Assembly: GCA_947313825.1 (NCBI GenBank)
Contig: CAMZNJ010000024.1
Location: 1 to 56,781, forward strand
DNA from: an uncultured Deferribacteraceae bacterium
Lineage (GTDB): Bacteria; Chrysiogenota; Deferribacteres; CAMZNJ01
Length of the DNA stretch: 56,781 nucleotides
Direction of reading: 5' to 3'
Below the pieces are notes generated by a model. The model made no database searches. It had not been told where the DNA came from and saw only the letters and a program-made list of their open reading frames with translations. How positions within the stretch are numbered: the first letter of the stretch is position 1; each line of letters opens with the position of its first letter. This document shows positions 34,071 to 41,861 of the stretch, piece by piece. Both the position numbers and the translations under genes were made by a program.

Positions 34071-34098
34071 GGTGCAACAAACTAGCGGTACGGGCAAC
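34071..34098. promoter_or_regulatory. Conserved box upstream of cytochrome copy 2
   Basis: The counterpart of 33330-33356, containing GCAACAAACTAGCGGTACG then GGCAAC, 48 bp upstream of the cytochrome -35. Here it lies between the divergent cytochrome and transketolase promoters, so a bound regulator could affect both. Confidence 0.5.
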
Positions 34099-34114
34099 GT
34101 GAAAATTAATTACC

Positions 34115-34144
34115 TTGACGAAAGGGGGGTGAAGTAGTTATAAT
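34115..34144 (+). promoter_or_regulatory. Predicted transketolase promoter with extended -35
   Basis: TTGACG (34115-34120), an 18-bp spacer and perfect TATAAT (34139-34144). The -35 region reads TTGACGAAAGGGGGGT, matching the promoter at 52,962 at 15 of 16 positions. The leader of about 170 nt contains two copies of a 17-bp repeat (TTAATTAACCACAGTCG). Confidence 0.72.
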
Positions 34145-34320
34145 GTGTTTATATGTTCGGTAAGTATTGTAGCCTTGAAAGTGGCACTAGTGGCATGAAA
34201 AACTGCACGAAAATTAACCACAGTCGTTAATTAACCACAGTCGCCTCAAACAACAAATACCTACTGTTCACACAACTTTACATATTGATAAGTTTTTCAA
34301 GAAAAATTAGGAGTATTCTT

Positions 34321-36306
34321 ATGTCTAAAAAAGGTCTTACTCATGAAAACGGCGTCGAGGTGCTGAAAAATGTTCAGCTACCATTATCCGACAGGGATTT
34401 GTCCACTTTAGAAAGCTCAGCAAAGGTGTGCCGCGGCGATATCCTCACCATGACAACTGTTGCCAAATCGGGGCATCAGGGTGGTTCAATGTCCTCCATC
34501 GACGCACTGCTGTCCATCTACGCATACGCGAACATCTCCCCAAAAAATATGGACGACCCAAACCGTGATCGCATTGTTGTCTCCATTGGGCACATCTCCC
34601 CTGCAGTATATTCCACACTTTCTGCACATGGATTCATCAATCGCGAAGAGATGCTGACCGGATTCCGACACATTGAATCCAGCATTGAGGGGCACGTAAC
34701 CCGCTCTATCCCTGGTGTTGAGTGGACGACGGGGAACCTCGGGCAAGGATTGTCGACGGCGTGTGGCTTTGCTCTATCGGCGAAAATCCATGGCTCAAAC
34801 GCACACACATACTGCCTACTCGGAGACGGTGAATCGCAAAAAGGACAACTACTAGAAGCAGCACGCTTTGCATCCAAATACAAACTCAACAACATTACAG
34901 CACTCATCGACTACAACGCACTACAATCCACAGGCAAAGTTGGCGAAGTTATGCCCACCAACATAAAAGCCCTTTACATGGCGTGTGGCTGGCATGTGGA
35001 AGAGATAGACGGACACAATTTCAAACAAATACTGGCAACAATCAACAGTGCAACAAAAGTAGACAGACCCGTACTCGTTATCCTCAACACAACCATGGGG
35101 AAGGGTGTGTCGTTCATGGAAAACAAGCACGGTTACCATGGTGCTCCAACAAACGACGAACTTTACGCCGAAGCTTGTGCTGAACTAGGCGTTGCAGGAG
35201 ACCTAGACAAATATCGCAGTCAACGCTGGGGATACAACTACACCAAATACTCACTGGAAAACCCCGCAATCAACATGCAAGTCGGGTTCCCCAAGGTGTA
35301 CCCCGCCGGAACAAAAACCGACAACAGGAGTGCTTTCGGGAACGCAATTCACAGCGTTATCTCATCCCAAGAAACCGCCATCGATGTCAAACAAAATACC
35401 GACAAACAACCGCAACGACTCATCGCATTCGACTGCGACCTACTAGGCTCAGTCAAACTCGGCGATGTTGCCAAAAATTACCCCAACTGCTTCTACCAAG
35501 CAGGAATAATGGAGCACCACGTTGTTTCAACTGTCGGTGCCATGTCCGTTAGCGGTATCGTACCATTCTTCGCCGGGTTCGGAATGTTTAACCTCATCGA
35601 ATCATACAACCAAAACAGGATGAACGACATTAACGGCAGTAACGTCAAACTTGCCGCAACACACTGTGGCGTGGATGTTGGTGAAGATGGCAAAACACAC
35701 CACTGCGTCGACTACCTCTCACTTGTGCGTAACCTACCCAACTTCAAACTGTACGCACCTGCCGACGCAAACCAAACAGACAGGATTGTTCGACAAGCTG
35801 CACGGGAGTACGGGAACGTATTCATCGCCATGGGACGGTCGCCAATACCAACAATCACCAATGAAGACGGAACAGTATTCTTCGACGAAAACTACCGTGT
35901 TGAATACGGCAAAGTTGATACACTACGCAAAGGAGACTTCCCACTACTGGCTTACGGACAAATGACATATCGTGCCATAGAAGCATACGATATCCTCAAA
36001 GGGGATGACGAAACGTCAGGGCTATCGGTGGGAGTGTACAACGTTGCAACACCACTACACATCGACGAAAACGAAATCACTCGCCTAGCAAAAAATGGCG
36101 TAATCTTCACATACGAAGACCACCTCTACCAAGGGGGGCTATTCGCAACCGTAAGCACAGCTGTGGCAAGGCTAGGACTAAACTGTCGCGTCGTACCGTT
36201 TGGCATTAGCTATTACGCACCTTGCGGAGCATCCGAAGATATTTACAAAACCCTCGGACTGGATCCCACAACTGTTGCTGAAAAAATCCAATTCAACCTC
36301 AAATAG
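34321..36306 (+). CDS. tkt: Transketolase
   Basis: A 661-residue full-length transketolase, transferring two-carbon units between sugar phosphates with thiamine diphosphate and Mg. The N-terminal part has GHQGGSMSS and the ThDP/Mg motif LGDGESQKGQLLEAARFASK with downstream IDYNALQSTG. The middle has GIMEHHVVSTVGAMSV with the catalytic Glu. AGGAG lies 7 bp before the ATG at 34321; the frame extends upstream to 34285 without a good start. The 3' end carries a 10-bp duplication that includes the stop codon (CCTCAAATAG twice). Base composition of the coding strand becomes strongly A/C-rich after about 34,790. Confidence 0.93.
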   Translation: MSKKGLTHENGVEVLKNVQLPLSDRDLSTLESSAKVCRGDILTMTTVAKSGHQGGSMSSIDALLSIYAYANISPKNMDDPNRDRIVVSIGHISPAVYSTLSAHGFINREEMLTGFRHIESSIEGHVTRSIPGVEWTTGNLGQGLSTACGFALSAKIHGSNAHTYCLLGDGESQKGQLLEAARFASKYKLNNITALIDYNALQSTGKVGEVMPTNIKALYMACGWHVEEIDGHNFKQILATINSATKVDRPVLVILNTTMGKGVSFMENKHGYHGAPTNDELYAEACAELGVAGDLDKYRSQRWGYNYTKYSLENPAINMQVGFPKVYPAGTKTDNRSAFGNAIHSVISSQETAIDVKQNTDKQPQRLIAFDCDLLGSVKLGDVAKNYPNCFYQAGIMEHHVVSTVGAMSVSGIVPFFAGFGMFNLIESYNQNRMNDINGSNVKLAATHCGVDVGEDGKTHHCVDYLSLVRNLPNFKLYAPADANQTDRIVRQAAREYGNVFIAMGRSPIPTITNEDGTVFFDENYRVEYGKVDTLRKGDFPLLAYGQMTYRAIEAYDILKGDDETSGLSVGVYNVATPLHIDENEITRLAKNGVIFTYEDHLYQGGLFATVSTAVARLGLNCRVVPFGISYYAPCGASEDIYKTLGLDPTTVAEKIQFNLK

Positions 36307-36333
36307 CCTCAAATAGCAACCAAAGGGGAAGGA

Positions 36334-36365
36334 GCAATGGGAACAACGCCTCACGTTCCCATTGC
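36334..36365. terminator. Inverted repeat after transketolase
   Basis: A perfect 11-bp stem GCAATGGGAAC/GTTCCCATTGC with a 10-nt loop, 28 bp after the stop codon. It lacks a U-tract, like the hairpins after the cytochrome genes. Confidence 0.6.
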
Positions 36366-36387
36366 ACCACCTCCATGCACGAAAGTG

Positions 36388-36417
36388 TTGTTAAGTACCC
36401 CCGTTGTATGCTATAAT
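36388..36417 (+). promoter_or_regulatory. Predicted rlmB promoter
   Basis: TTGTTA (36388-36393), an 18-bp spacer and perfect TATAAT (36412-36417). AAGGGG at 36435-36440 is the ribosome binding site. Confidence 0.65.
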
Positions 36418-36446
36418 CCCCTTTGAATTAAATTAAGGGGTCTTGG

Positions 36447-37289
36447 ATGTACAAAAACAACAAAGATGGCGAAAATAAGCGTGGTGGTTACAGAAAAAAC
36501 AGATCTGGAGGCAGCAATATCGGTGGCACAACCACTAGATACCCCCAAAAAAAAGACAGAACTGCCTCAACCAAAATACAACTACCCCCCGATGGGAGCA
36601 GGATGATTGCTTTTGGCAAGAATAGTGTTAGCGAAGCGTGCAAAGCTGGAATCGCCAAACATATTCACATTCGCAAAGGCACAAACCTTTACGACGTTGA
36701 CTTCAATGCCAAAGTGTCGGTGCACTCTAGTGAGGAGTACGCACAACTCTTCCCCAATGCTGTGTCAGGCTCAGCTGTTGAGGTTGTAACACCCCTTCTT
36801 CGTTCGTTGCGTGCTAATACTCACCTTGGCAACCTTGTTCTTGTTCTCGATAAGGTTCAGGATCCCCAAAATTTCGGTGCCATCATCCGTGCGGCATACT
36901 CATTCAACTTCCACAGCATCATCATTCAACGCCACTCTCAGGTGAAGGTAACACCTACTGTTTTCAGTGCTAGTGCTGGCTGTGTTGCCCATGTGAAACT
37001 GTTCGAAGTTGTAAACCTCCCTGAAGGGGTTGAAACTTTGAGCAACTTAGGTTACAAAATCTACTCCACCGCTTCAGAGGGAACAAATATTTACGACATT
37101 ACTATCCCTGAGCGTGCCGCTGTTATTTTGGGCTCAGAGGGGAAAGGGGTGCGTAGCAAGCTTTCTGACCTTGCCAATGAACAGATTACCATACCTATGA
37201 CACAAGGTGCGGACTCCCTAAACGTATCCCAAGCGGCAGCCATTACCATGCACTATTTCCACCGTGGCAATGCAAAATACACAGACTAA
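36447..37289 (+). CDS. rlmB: 23S rRNA (guanosine-2'-O) methyltransferase, RlmB/TrmH family
   Basis: A 280-residue SPOUT methyltransferase. A basic, Lys/Arg/Gly-rich N-terminal extension (about residues 1-50) precedes a small substrate-binding domain (MIAFGKNSVSEACKAG). The SPOUT domain carries the three family motifs: LDKVQDPQNFGAIIRAA, ILGSEGKGVR and the knot region IPMTQGADSLNVSQAAAI. RlmB methylates G2251 of 23S rRNA with S-adenosylmethionine; a TrmH-like tRNA target is less likely given the N-terminal domain. It is followed by a 239-bp gap without a recognisable gene and then by another rRNA methyltransferase gene. Confidence 0.9.
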   Translation: MYKNNKDGENKRGGYRKNRSGGSNIGGTTTRYPQKKDRTASTKIQLPPDGSRMIAFGKNSVSEACKAGIAKHIHIRKGTNLYDVDFNAKVSVHSSEEYAQLFPNAVSGSAVEVVTPLLRSLRANTHLGNLVLVLDKVQDPQNFGAIIRAAYSFNFHSIIIQRHSQVKVTPTVFSASAGCVAHVKLFEVVNLPEGVETLSNLGYKIYSTASEGTNIYDITIPERAAVILGSEGKGVRSKLSDLANEQITIPMTQGADSLNVSQAAAITMHYFHRGNAKYTD

Positions 37290-37528
37290 CACTAGGCTGA
37301 CCTGTGCAAGCAATAAATATTTTCACTAGATAAGTGTTGCCGAGGGGTATGGGGCTGAAACTACTTTGTATATTTGTGTGTAGCCATAGGAATGCACACA
37401 AATAGGGGCAGTACTTGTCAGTAGGTTAATATTTTTATAGACAAAACATTTTTAGAAGTATACCCTAATTTATTAGAAGTTGGCTTGCCCCACAGTAGGG
37501 GGTAAGAACCACTTTCGCAAGAGGCTTG

Positions 37529-37963
37529 ATGAAAATAACAGTTGTTACATGCTCCAAGCTAAAAGATAGCCACCTTGTTGATCAGTTTAACAAATACTCA
37601 TCAAGGCTCAAAGGGCATGTAGACCTGCAGTTCGTCGAACTCTCTGGTAAAGAGTCGGCTGTGGACAAATATATTCGCAACTTGTCGCCTAAGGCACAAC
37701 TAATAGCCATGGACGAACGTGGACGAACCGTTGACAGTCGTGGATTTGCCAAAATCATGGGCGACAACCAAACCCATGGCGGAGCCAATCTGGTATTCCT
37801 CATCGGACCACCAGAAGGGCTACCACAAGTAGCTAGAACACGAGCTGATATGCTTGTCTCCCTCTCTCCACTCACAATGCCATATCAGTTAGCATTTAAT
37901 GTTCTTGTAGAACAAATATATCGAGGGCACACCATATTAACTGGTCATCCCTACAACAAATAA
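37529..37963 (+). CDS. rlmH: 23S rRNA (pseudouridine1915-N3)-methyltransferase
   Basis: A 144-residue SPOUT methyltransferase that modifies pseudouridine 1915 in helix 69 of 23S rRNA, acting on the assembled 70S ribosome. MKITVVTCSK, LIGPPEGLPQVA, SLSPLTMPYQLAFNVLVEQIYRGHTI and the C-terminal GHPYNK correspond to the conserved RlmH core; the usual final His of PYH is replaced. The ATG at 37529 is preceded by AAGAGG with a short 4-bp spacing; the TTG just before it is less likely. dksA-like follows 11 bp later with its ribosome binding site on the rlmH stop codon. Confidence 0.94.
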   Translation: MKITVVTCSKLKDSHLVDQFNKYSSRLKGHVDLQFVELSGKESAVDKYIRNLSPKAQLIAMDERGRTVDSRGFAKIMGDNQTHGGANLVFLIGPPEGLPQVARTRADMLVSLSPLTMPYQLAFNVLVEQIYRGHTILTGHPYNK

Positions 37964-37974
37964 GGAGCTTAGTT

Positions 37975-38334
37975 ATGAACGCAAAAGTCCTAGAAACTTA
38001 CAAAGATAAGTTAAGTAACCTTAAAGAAGAGACAAATAGGCTGAGACAAATTCATCTAGAGGAATCGCAAACAACGTTCACCGGCTCGATGGATGTCATC
38101 GACGAAGCAAACGTAATGCAAGACAAAGGCATGGTTCTCGAAAAACTCGAAACAGATAACAAAAAAATACGACTCATTGAAGCAGCACTGCAACGCATTG
38201 AAGACGGTGTGTTTGGCGAATGTCAGTACTGTGGCGACAAAATCGCCAAAGAAAGACTCTCATTCATCCCGTACGCAAAATACTGCAAAGACTGCAAAGA
38301 AGAACTCGAAAAGGAGGGGAAAAGCCACTACTAG
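37975..38334 (+). CDS. DksA/TraR family zinc-finger transcription regulator
   Basis: A 119-residue protein. Residues 1-80 form a coiled coil (LETYKDKLSNLKEETNRLRQ; LEKLETDNKKIRLIEAALQR) and residues about 82-112 form a C4 zinc finger (CQYCGDKI, KYCKDCKEEL). DksA-type proteins insert the coiled coil into the RNA polymerase secondary channel and work with ppGpp on rRNA and amino acid promoters. The acidic tip residues of true DksA (DXXDXA) are represented by DVIDEA, so a DksA-like function is plausible. AAGGAG lies 7 bp before the ATG. Confidence 0.88.
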   Translation: MNAKVLETYKDKLSNLKEETNRLRQIHLEESQTTFTGSMDVIDEANVMQDKGMVLEKLETDNKKIRLIEAALQRIEDGVFGECQYCGDKIAKERLSFIPYAKYCKDCKEELEKEGKSHY

Positions 38335-38343
38335 GCTTTCACC

Positions 38344-39885
38344 ATGCTTATGAACAAAGTTGCCCTATTCATACTCGACGGCTGGGGGTATCGTGAAGAA
38401 ACAGAACACAACGCTGTTCTACTCGCGAATACACCAAACTACGACAAACTAGTACGCGAAAACAAAAGCGTGTTCCTACAAGCTAGCGGCGAAGCTGTAG
38501 GATTACCACACGGACAAATGGGGAACTCCGAAGTAGGACACCTAAACATCGGTGCCGGTCGAGTTGTTTTCCAAGAACTTGTCAAAATCAACCGAGCACT
38601 AGAAAGTGGCGAATTTGCTCAACTCCCCGTACTGAAAAACATTGCCGACCACCTAGAAAAAACTGGGGGCAACCTACACCTCTTCGGACTCGTATCCGAC
38701 GGCGGTGTACACTCACACACACAACACATCAAAGGGGTGGCTAAAGCATTCAACTCGCTAGGAATAAACAATATCCGAATGCACGCTTTCTCCGATGGAC
38801 GCGATACGCCACCACAAAGTGGACGCGAATTCATACAAGACCTCGACGATTACATGAAAAATAATAATCTAGGGGCAGTGGCAACAGTAACAGGACGATA
38901 CTTCGCAATGGACAGAGACAAACGATGGGAACGTACGCTCAAAGCATACAACACAATATGCCATAGCGAAAATGTGCCAAAATTTAACTCAGTTGCAGAT
39001 GGTATCGAAAACCAATACAACAAAAAAATCACAGACGAATTCCTCGAACCATTTGCCGTGGACGGACTAACATTCGACACCAATGTCAAAGATGGAGACG
39101 CTATATTCTTCTGCAACTTCAGAACCGATCGTGGACGACAACTAACAGAAATGTTCATCAGCGAAAACTTCGATTACGCTAACAGAGGCAAAAAACTAGA
39201 CGTACGGTTCGCAACCATGACAATGTACAGTGAAGACTTTAACCTCGAAATCGCATTCGCAAAAGATGAATACAAAAATATATTCGGCGAAGTTGTCGCA
39301 AACAACGGACTCAAACAACTAAGACTCGCCGAAACAGAAAAATACCCACACGTAACATTCTTCTTCAACGGCGGACGGGAAGAACCATACAAAGGGGAAG
39401 AACGTATCCTCGTCAACTCACCCAGAGACGTTGCCACATACGACCTCAAACCCGAAATGAGCATCGAAGAAGTTACCAACAAATTCTGTGCCGCGTTCGA
39501 AACAGGAAACCTAGATGTTGCCATCGTCAACTTTGCCAACCCCGACATGGTAGGGCACACAGGAGTAGAAGGAGCAGTAATATCGGCGTTGGAAGCTGTG
39601 GACGCATCCTTGGGCAAAGTTCTACAAACAGCACGAAACGTCGGGGCAACCGTACTCGTTACGGCAGATCACGGCAACTGCGAACTAATGTGGGACTACG
39701 AAAACAATGTGCCACACACACAGCACACAACAAACTTGGTGCGACTAACTCTCGACGCTCGCAAAGACGACATACAGCTTGGCGACAACAACGGCAAGCT
39801 TGCCGACATTGCACCAACAATGCTGCAAATTCTGGGCATTCAACAACCGAAAGAGATGGACGGCAACTCCCTGCTCAAAGGGTAG
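38344..39885 (+). CDS. gpmI: 2,3-bisphosphoglycerate-independent phosphoglycerate mutase
   Basis: A 513-residue alkaline-phosphatase-superfamily enzyme interconverting 3- and 2-phosphoglycerate. The N-terminus FILDGWGYRE gives the first metal ligand, MGNSEVGHLNIG contains the phosphorylated Ser, FSDGRDTPP and VTGRYFAMDRDKRW are substrate-binding blocks, and VTADHGNCELMW near the C-terminus gives the second metal cluster. It starts 9 bp after the dksA-like stop with only a weak ribosome binding site; a second Met two codons later is an alternative. The coding strand is strongly A/C-rich. A true U-tract terminator lies at 40,006. Confidence 0.97.
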   Translation: MLMNKVALFILDGWGYREETEHNAVLLANTPNYDKLVRENKSVFLQASGEAVGLPHGQMGNSEVGHLNIGAGRVVFQELVKINRALESGEFAQLPVLKNIADHLEKTGGNLHLFGLVSDGGVHSHTQHIKGVAKAFNSLGINNIRMHAFSDGRDTPPQSGREFIQDLDDYMKNNNLGAVATVTGRYFAMDRDKRWERTLKAYNTICHSENVPKFNSVADGIENQYNKKITDEFLEPFAVDGLTFDTNVKDGDAIFFCNFRTDRGRQLTEMFISENFDYANRGKKLDVRFATMTMYSEDFNLEIAFAKDEYKNIFGEVVANNGLKQLRLAETEKYPHVTFFFNGGREEPYKGEERILVNSPRDVATYDLKPEMSIEEVTNKFCAAFETGNLDVAIVNFANPDMVGHTGVEGAVISALEAVDASLGKVLQTARNVGATVLVTADHGNCELMWDYENNVPHTQHTTNLVRLTLDARKDDIQLGDNNGKLADIAPTMLQILGIQQPKEMDGNSLLKG

Positions 39886-39888
39886 GCG

Positions 39889-40125
39889 TGGCAACACGGT
39901 TGCGTGCAACACGTTGGCGTGCAACCCGTTGCGTAATGCTGTTGTGCGGTTGCGGTAACACTTTGTCGTGCAAAAATAATGGAAGATAACACATAGGTCG
40001 AACGGTCGCACTCAACCACCTTCTCAAGGTAGTGGGTGCGATTTTTCGTGTTACGGAAAATACGTTGGCGTGCAACACGTCGCGGAAAACACGTTGGCGT
40101 GCAACCTATTGCGTAATGCTGTCGT
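39889..40125. repeat. Dispersed repeat copies on both sides of the gpmI terminator
   Basis: CGTTGGCGTGCAACNCGTT-like units occur four to five times, and a longer block ending in TTGCGTAATGCTGT occurs once on each side of the terminator (about 39,912-39,940 and 40,090-40,125). The array appears to have been split by, or grown around, the terminator. Confidence 0.8.
40006..40046 (+). terminator. Intrinsic terminator of gpmI
   Basis: A long imperfect stem closing with CGCAC/GTGCG and an inner CCTT/AAGG around a 3-nt loop, followed by five Ts. It is one of few classical U-tract terminators in the window. Confidence 0.75.
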
Positions 40126-40130
40126 GCGAA

Positions 40131-40982
40131 CTACTTGAGAAAGATGGAGTACTTCTTGAGCACAATATCAGGGTAGTAGGCACTTTTGGACTGCCTTAAA
40201 CCGGGGTCGCCTAAATCCTGCTGAAAGTTGATATATTTATGTGTGCCGACAATCGTTTCGGCAAACGACATGTTCATGGCTTGGTATACCCCTTTGTACC
40301 GGACATCCCCCTTTTGAAACAGCAGGTTGAATGTTTTGTTTGAGATTGTGCTGCCAAGGCAAAATCCGGATGGTTCGCCGTTGCTGTAGAACACGTACCC
40401 TTCGAGTCCGAGTTCCTCTTGTTGCATTATTCCGACTTTGGCTTGGTCGTAATCGGAGTACCCTTCACGTCCGCCGTCGAGTCGGTTGTTTGCCCAATTG
40501 TCGAGCACAGTGAGTGCATCGATTTGTATTGATCTTTCCATGGGTTTACGCTCTAGCGTGTAGAGGTTGTGGTATTGTTTGGCGAGGTTTCGTCTTTTGC
40601 TGAGTTTTCGTCCGGGCATTGTTGTTAGTTTTTCGGCTAGGTAGAGGTAGTCGAAGTCTTCCTCGAGTGCTTCTGTGGCGAATCTAGGGTCGTCGCCGAG
40701 GTGTGTCAGCCATTTTTCGTCCACGGGGTAGATGAACTTATATTTTTTGAGGATGGTTTCGATTTCGTCTAGTGAGAAGTGTGGCAGGTCGTTTGTGAGT
40801 AGTGCGTATGTGTTGTTGTCGTTGTCTGTGCTTGCGATGATGATGTTGTCGCCCATTCGGTCGATGGATTGTTTGTATCCGTGTTGGAAGATGAACGTGT
40901 TTGAGAATGAGAATTCGGATATGCAGGAGTCGATGGCTAGGAATAGTTTGTCAAGCTCTGTGCGTTGGTTGATTTCTATCAT
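40131..40982 (-). CDS. DUF2156 (phosphatidylglycerol lysyltransferase-like GNAT fold) protein
   Basis: A 283-residue cytoplasmic protein matching the DUF2156 family: EEDFDYLYLAEKLTTMPGRKLSKRRNLAKQYHN and the C-terminal YPDIVLKKYSIF. The fold consists of two GNAT-like domains, related to the soluble part of MprF, which transfers lysine from aminoacyl-tRNA to lipid. Here there is no membrane part, so the acceptor is unknown; aminoacyl or acyl transfer is the best guess. AAAGGAAA precedes the ATG at 40982. It is a single-gene unit flanked by repeats and by the divergent hemD-like gene. Confidence 0.8.
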   Translation of the reverse strand: MIEINQRTELDKLFLAIDSCISEFSFSNTFIFQHGYKQSIDRMGDNIIIASTDNDNNTYALLTNDLPHFSLDEIETILKKYKFIYPVDEKWLTHLGDDPRFATEALEEDFDYLYLAEKLTTMPGRKLSKRRNLAKQYHNLYTLERKPMERSIQIDALTVLDNWANNRLDGGREGYSDYDQAKVGIMQQEELGLEGYVFYSNGEPSGFCLGSTISNKTFNLLFQKGDVRYKGVYQAMNMSFAETIVGTHKYINFQQDLGDPGLRQSKSAYYPDIVLKKYSIFLK

Positions 40983-41080
40983 AGGGATTTTCCTTTGTGT
41001 TGAATTTTATTTACCATAATACACGCTTCATTAAATAACACAATATTTTTATTGATGGGTTTTGTACAGGTTATTATTTA

Positions 41081-41109
41081 TTTATAAAGTGTGTGAATTG
41101 TGTTAGAAT
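41081..41109 (+). promoter_or_regulatory. Predicted promoter of the hemD-like gene
   Basis: TTTATA (41081-41086), a 17-bp spacer and TAGAAT (41104-41109), about 25 bp before the ribosome binding site GAGGTGG. Confidence 0.55.
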
Positions 41110-41141
41110 GGTGATATTTGATAGGTTGTGAGGTGGTTCCC

Positions 41142-41861
41142 ATGAAGCCAATACTGATTGTTTCAGATGCTGCGAAATCGAGCGATTATGCCCGCATGTT
41201 TATGGAGGATGGTTGGGAGACGTACACCTTGCCCATGTTTTCCCACAAAGTGAACGACTTTCCCATTAACCAGCCTCGATATATGTTTATCATCATACCG
41301 GATATTCATTCAGCCTACAGTATGCGGTATCGATTGCGGGATATGACTGCCACGAGCCTTATTTGTATCGGCGAGGATACGGGCAAAATACTGAATAAGT
41401 ATGCGTTACGCAGAGCTGATGTTGTGTTGAGCGATGCTTCTATGGAAAATATTTTGGAGGCGATGGAGCGAATATCCATGGCTGGTGATACCATATTTTT
41501 GGCGTCGGGGAATAGTCCTGTTGCAACTGAAATTGCTGAGTTCTTCAAAAACAAGAGTGTTGCCCTTGAGGCACCCCATGTGTACACGCAGGAAACCATA
41601 CAGTATCATCATGGGTTTGTTGGGGATTACATGAAAGTTCTCAACATTAAAGATGTACTTCTACTCTCCCCGTTAGGTGCGAGATCGTTTGTTGATCAGC
41701 CGGGGCTGGATGTTACAAGGTATAATTTTCATGTTGCGGGGGAAACCACGGCGAGTTGCCTTTCTGACTACAATCTTCAGCTAAATATCTGCCTGAAAGC
41801 TGATCCGAGGAGTGTTAGAACTAGTATTTGGAACTATTGGAAGCGGGAAGGGCTTCTATAA
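41142..41861 (+). CDS. Uroporphyrinogen-III synthase-like protein
   Basis: A 239-residue protein with the two-domain pattern of HemD: an N-terminal half ending in SLICIGEDTGKILNKYALRRADVVLSDASMENIL, then a second half with LLLSPLGARSFVDQPG and HVAGETTASCLSDYNLQLNICL. HemD closes and inverts ring D of hydroxymethylbilane to make uroporphyrinogen III, the precursor of haem; sequence conservation in the family is low, so assignment rests on pattern and length. No other haem genes are adjacent. The ATG at 41142 follows GAGGTGG. The gene overlaps the end of priA tail-to-tail by 6 bp. Confidence 0.68.
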   Translation: MKPILIVSDAAKSSDYARMFMEDGWETYTLPMFSHKVNDFPINQPRYMFIIIPDIHSAYSMRYRLRDMTATSLICIGEDTGKILNKYALRRADVVLSDASMENILEAMERISMAGDTIFLASGNSPVATEIAEFFKNKSVALEAPHVYTQETIQYHHGFVGDYMKVLNIKDVLLLSPLGARSFVDQPGLDVTRYNFHVAGETTASCLSDYNLQLNICLKADPRSVRTSIWNYWKREGLL

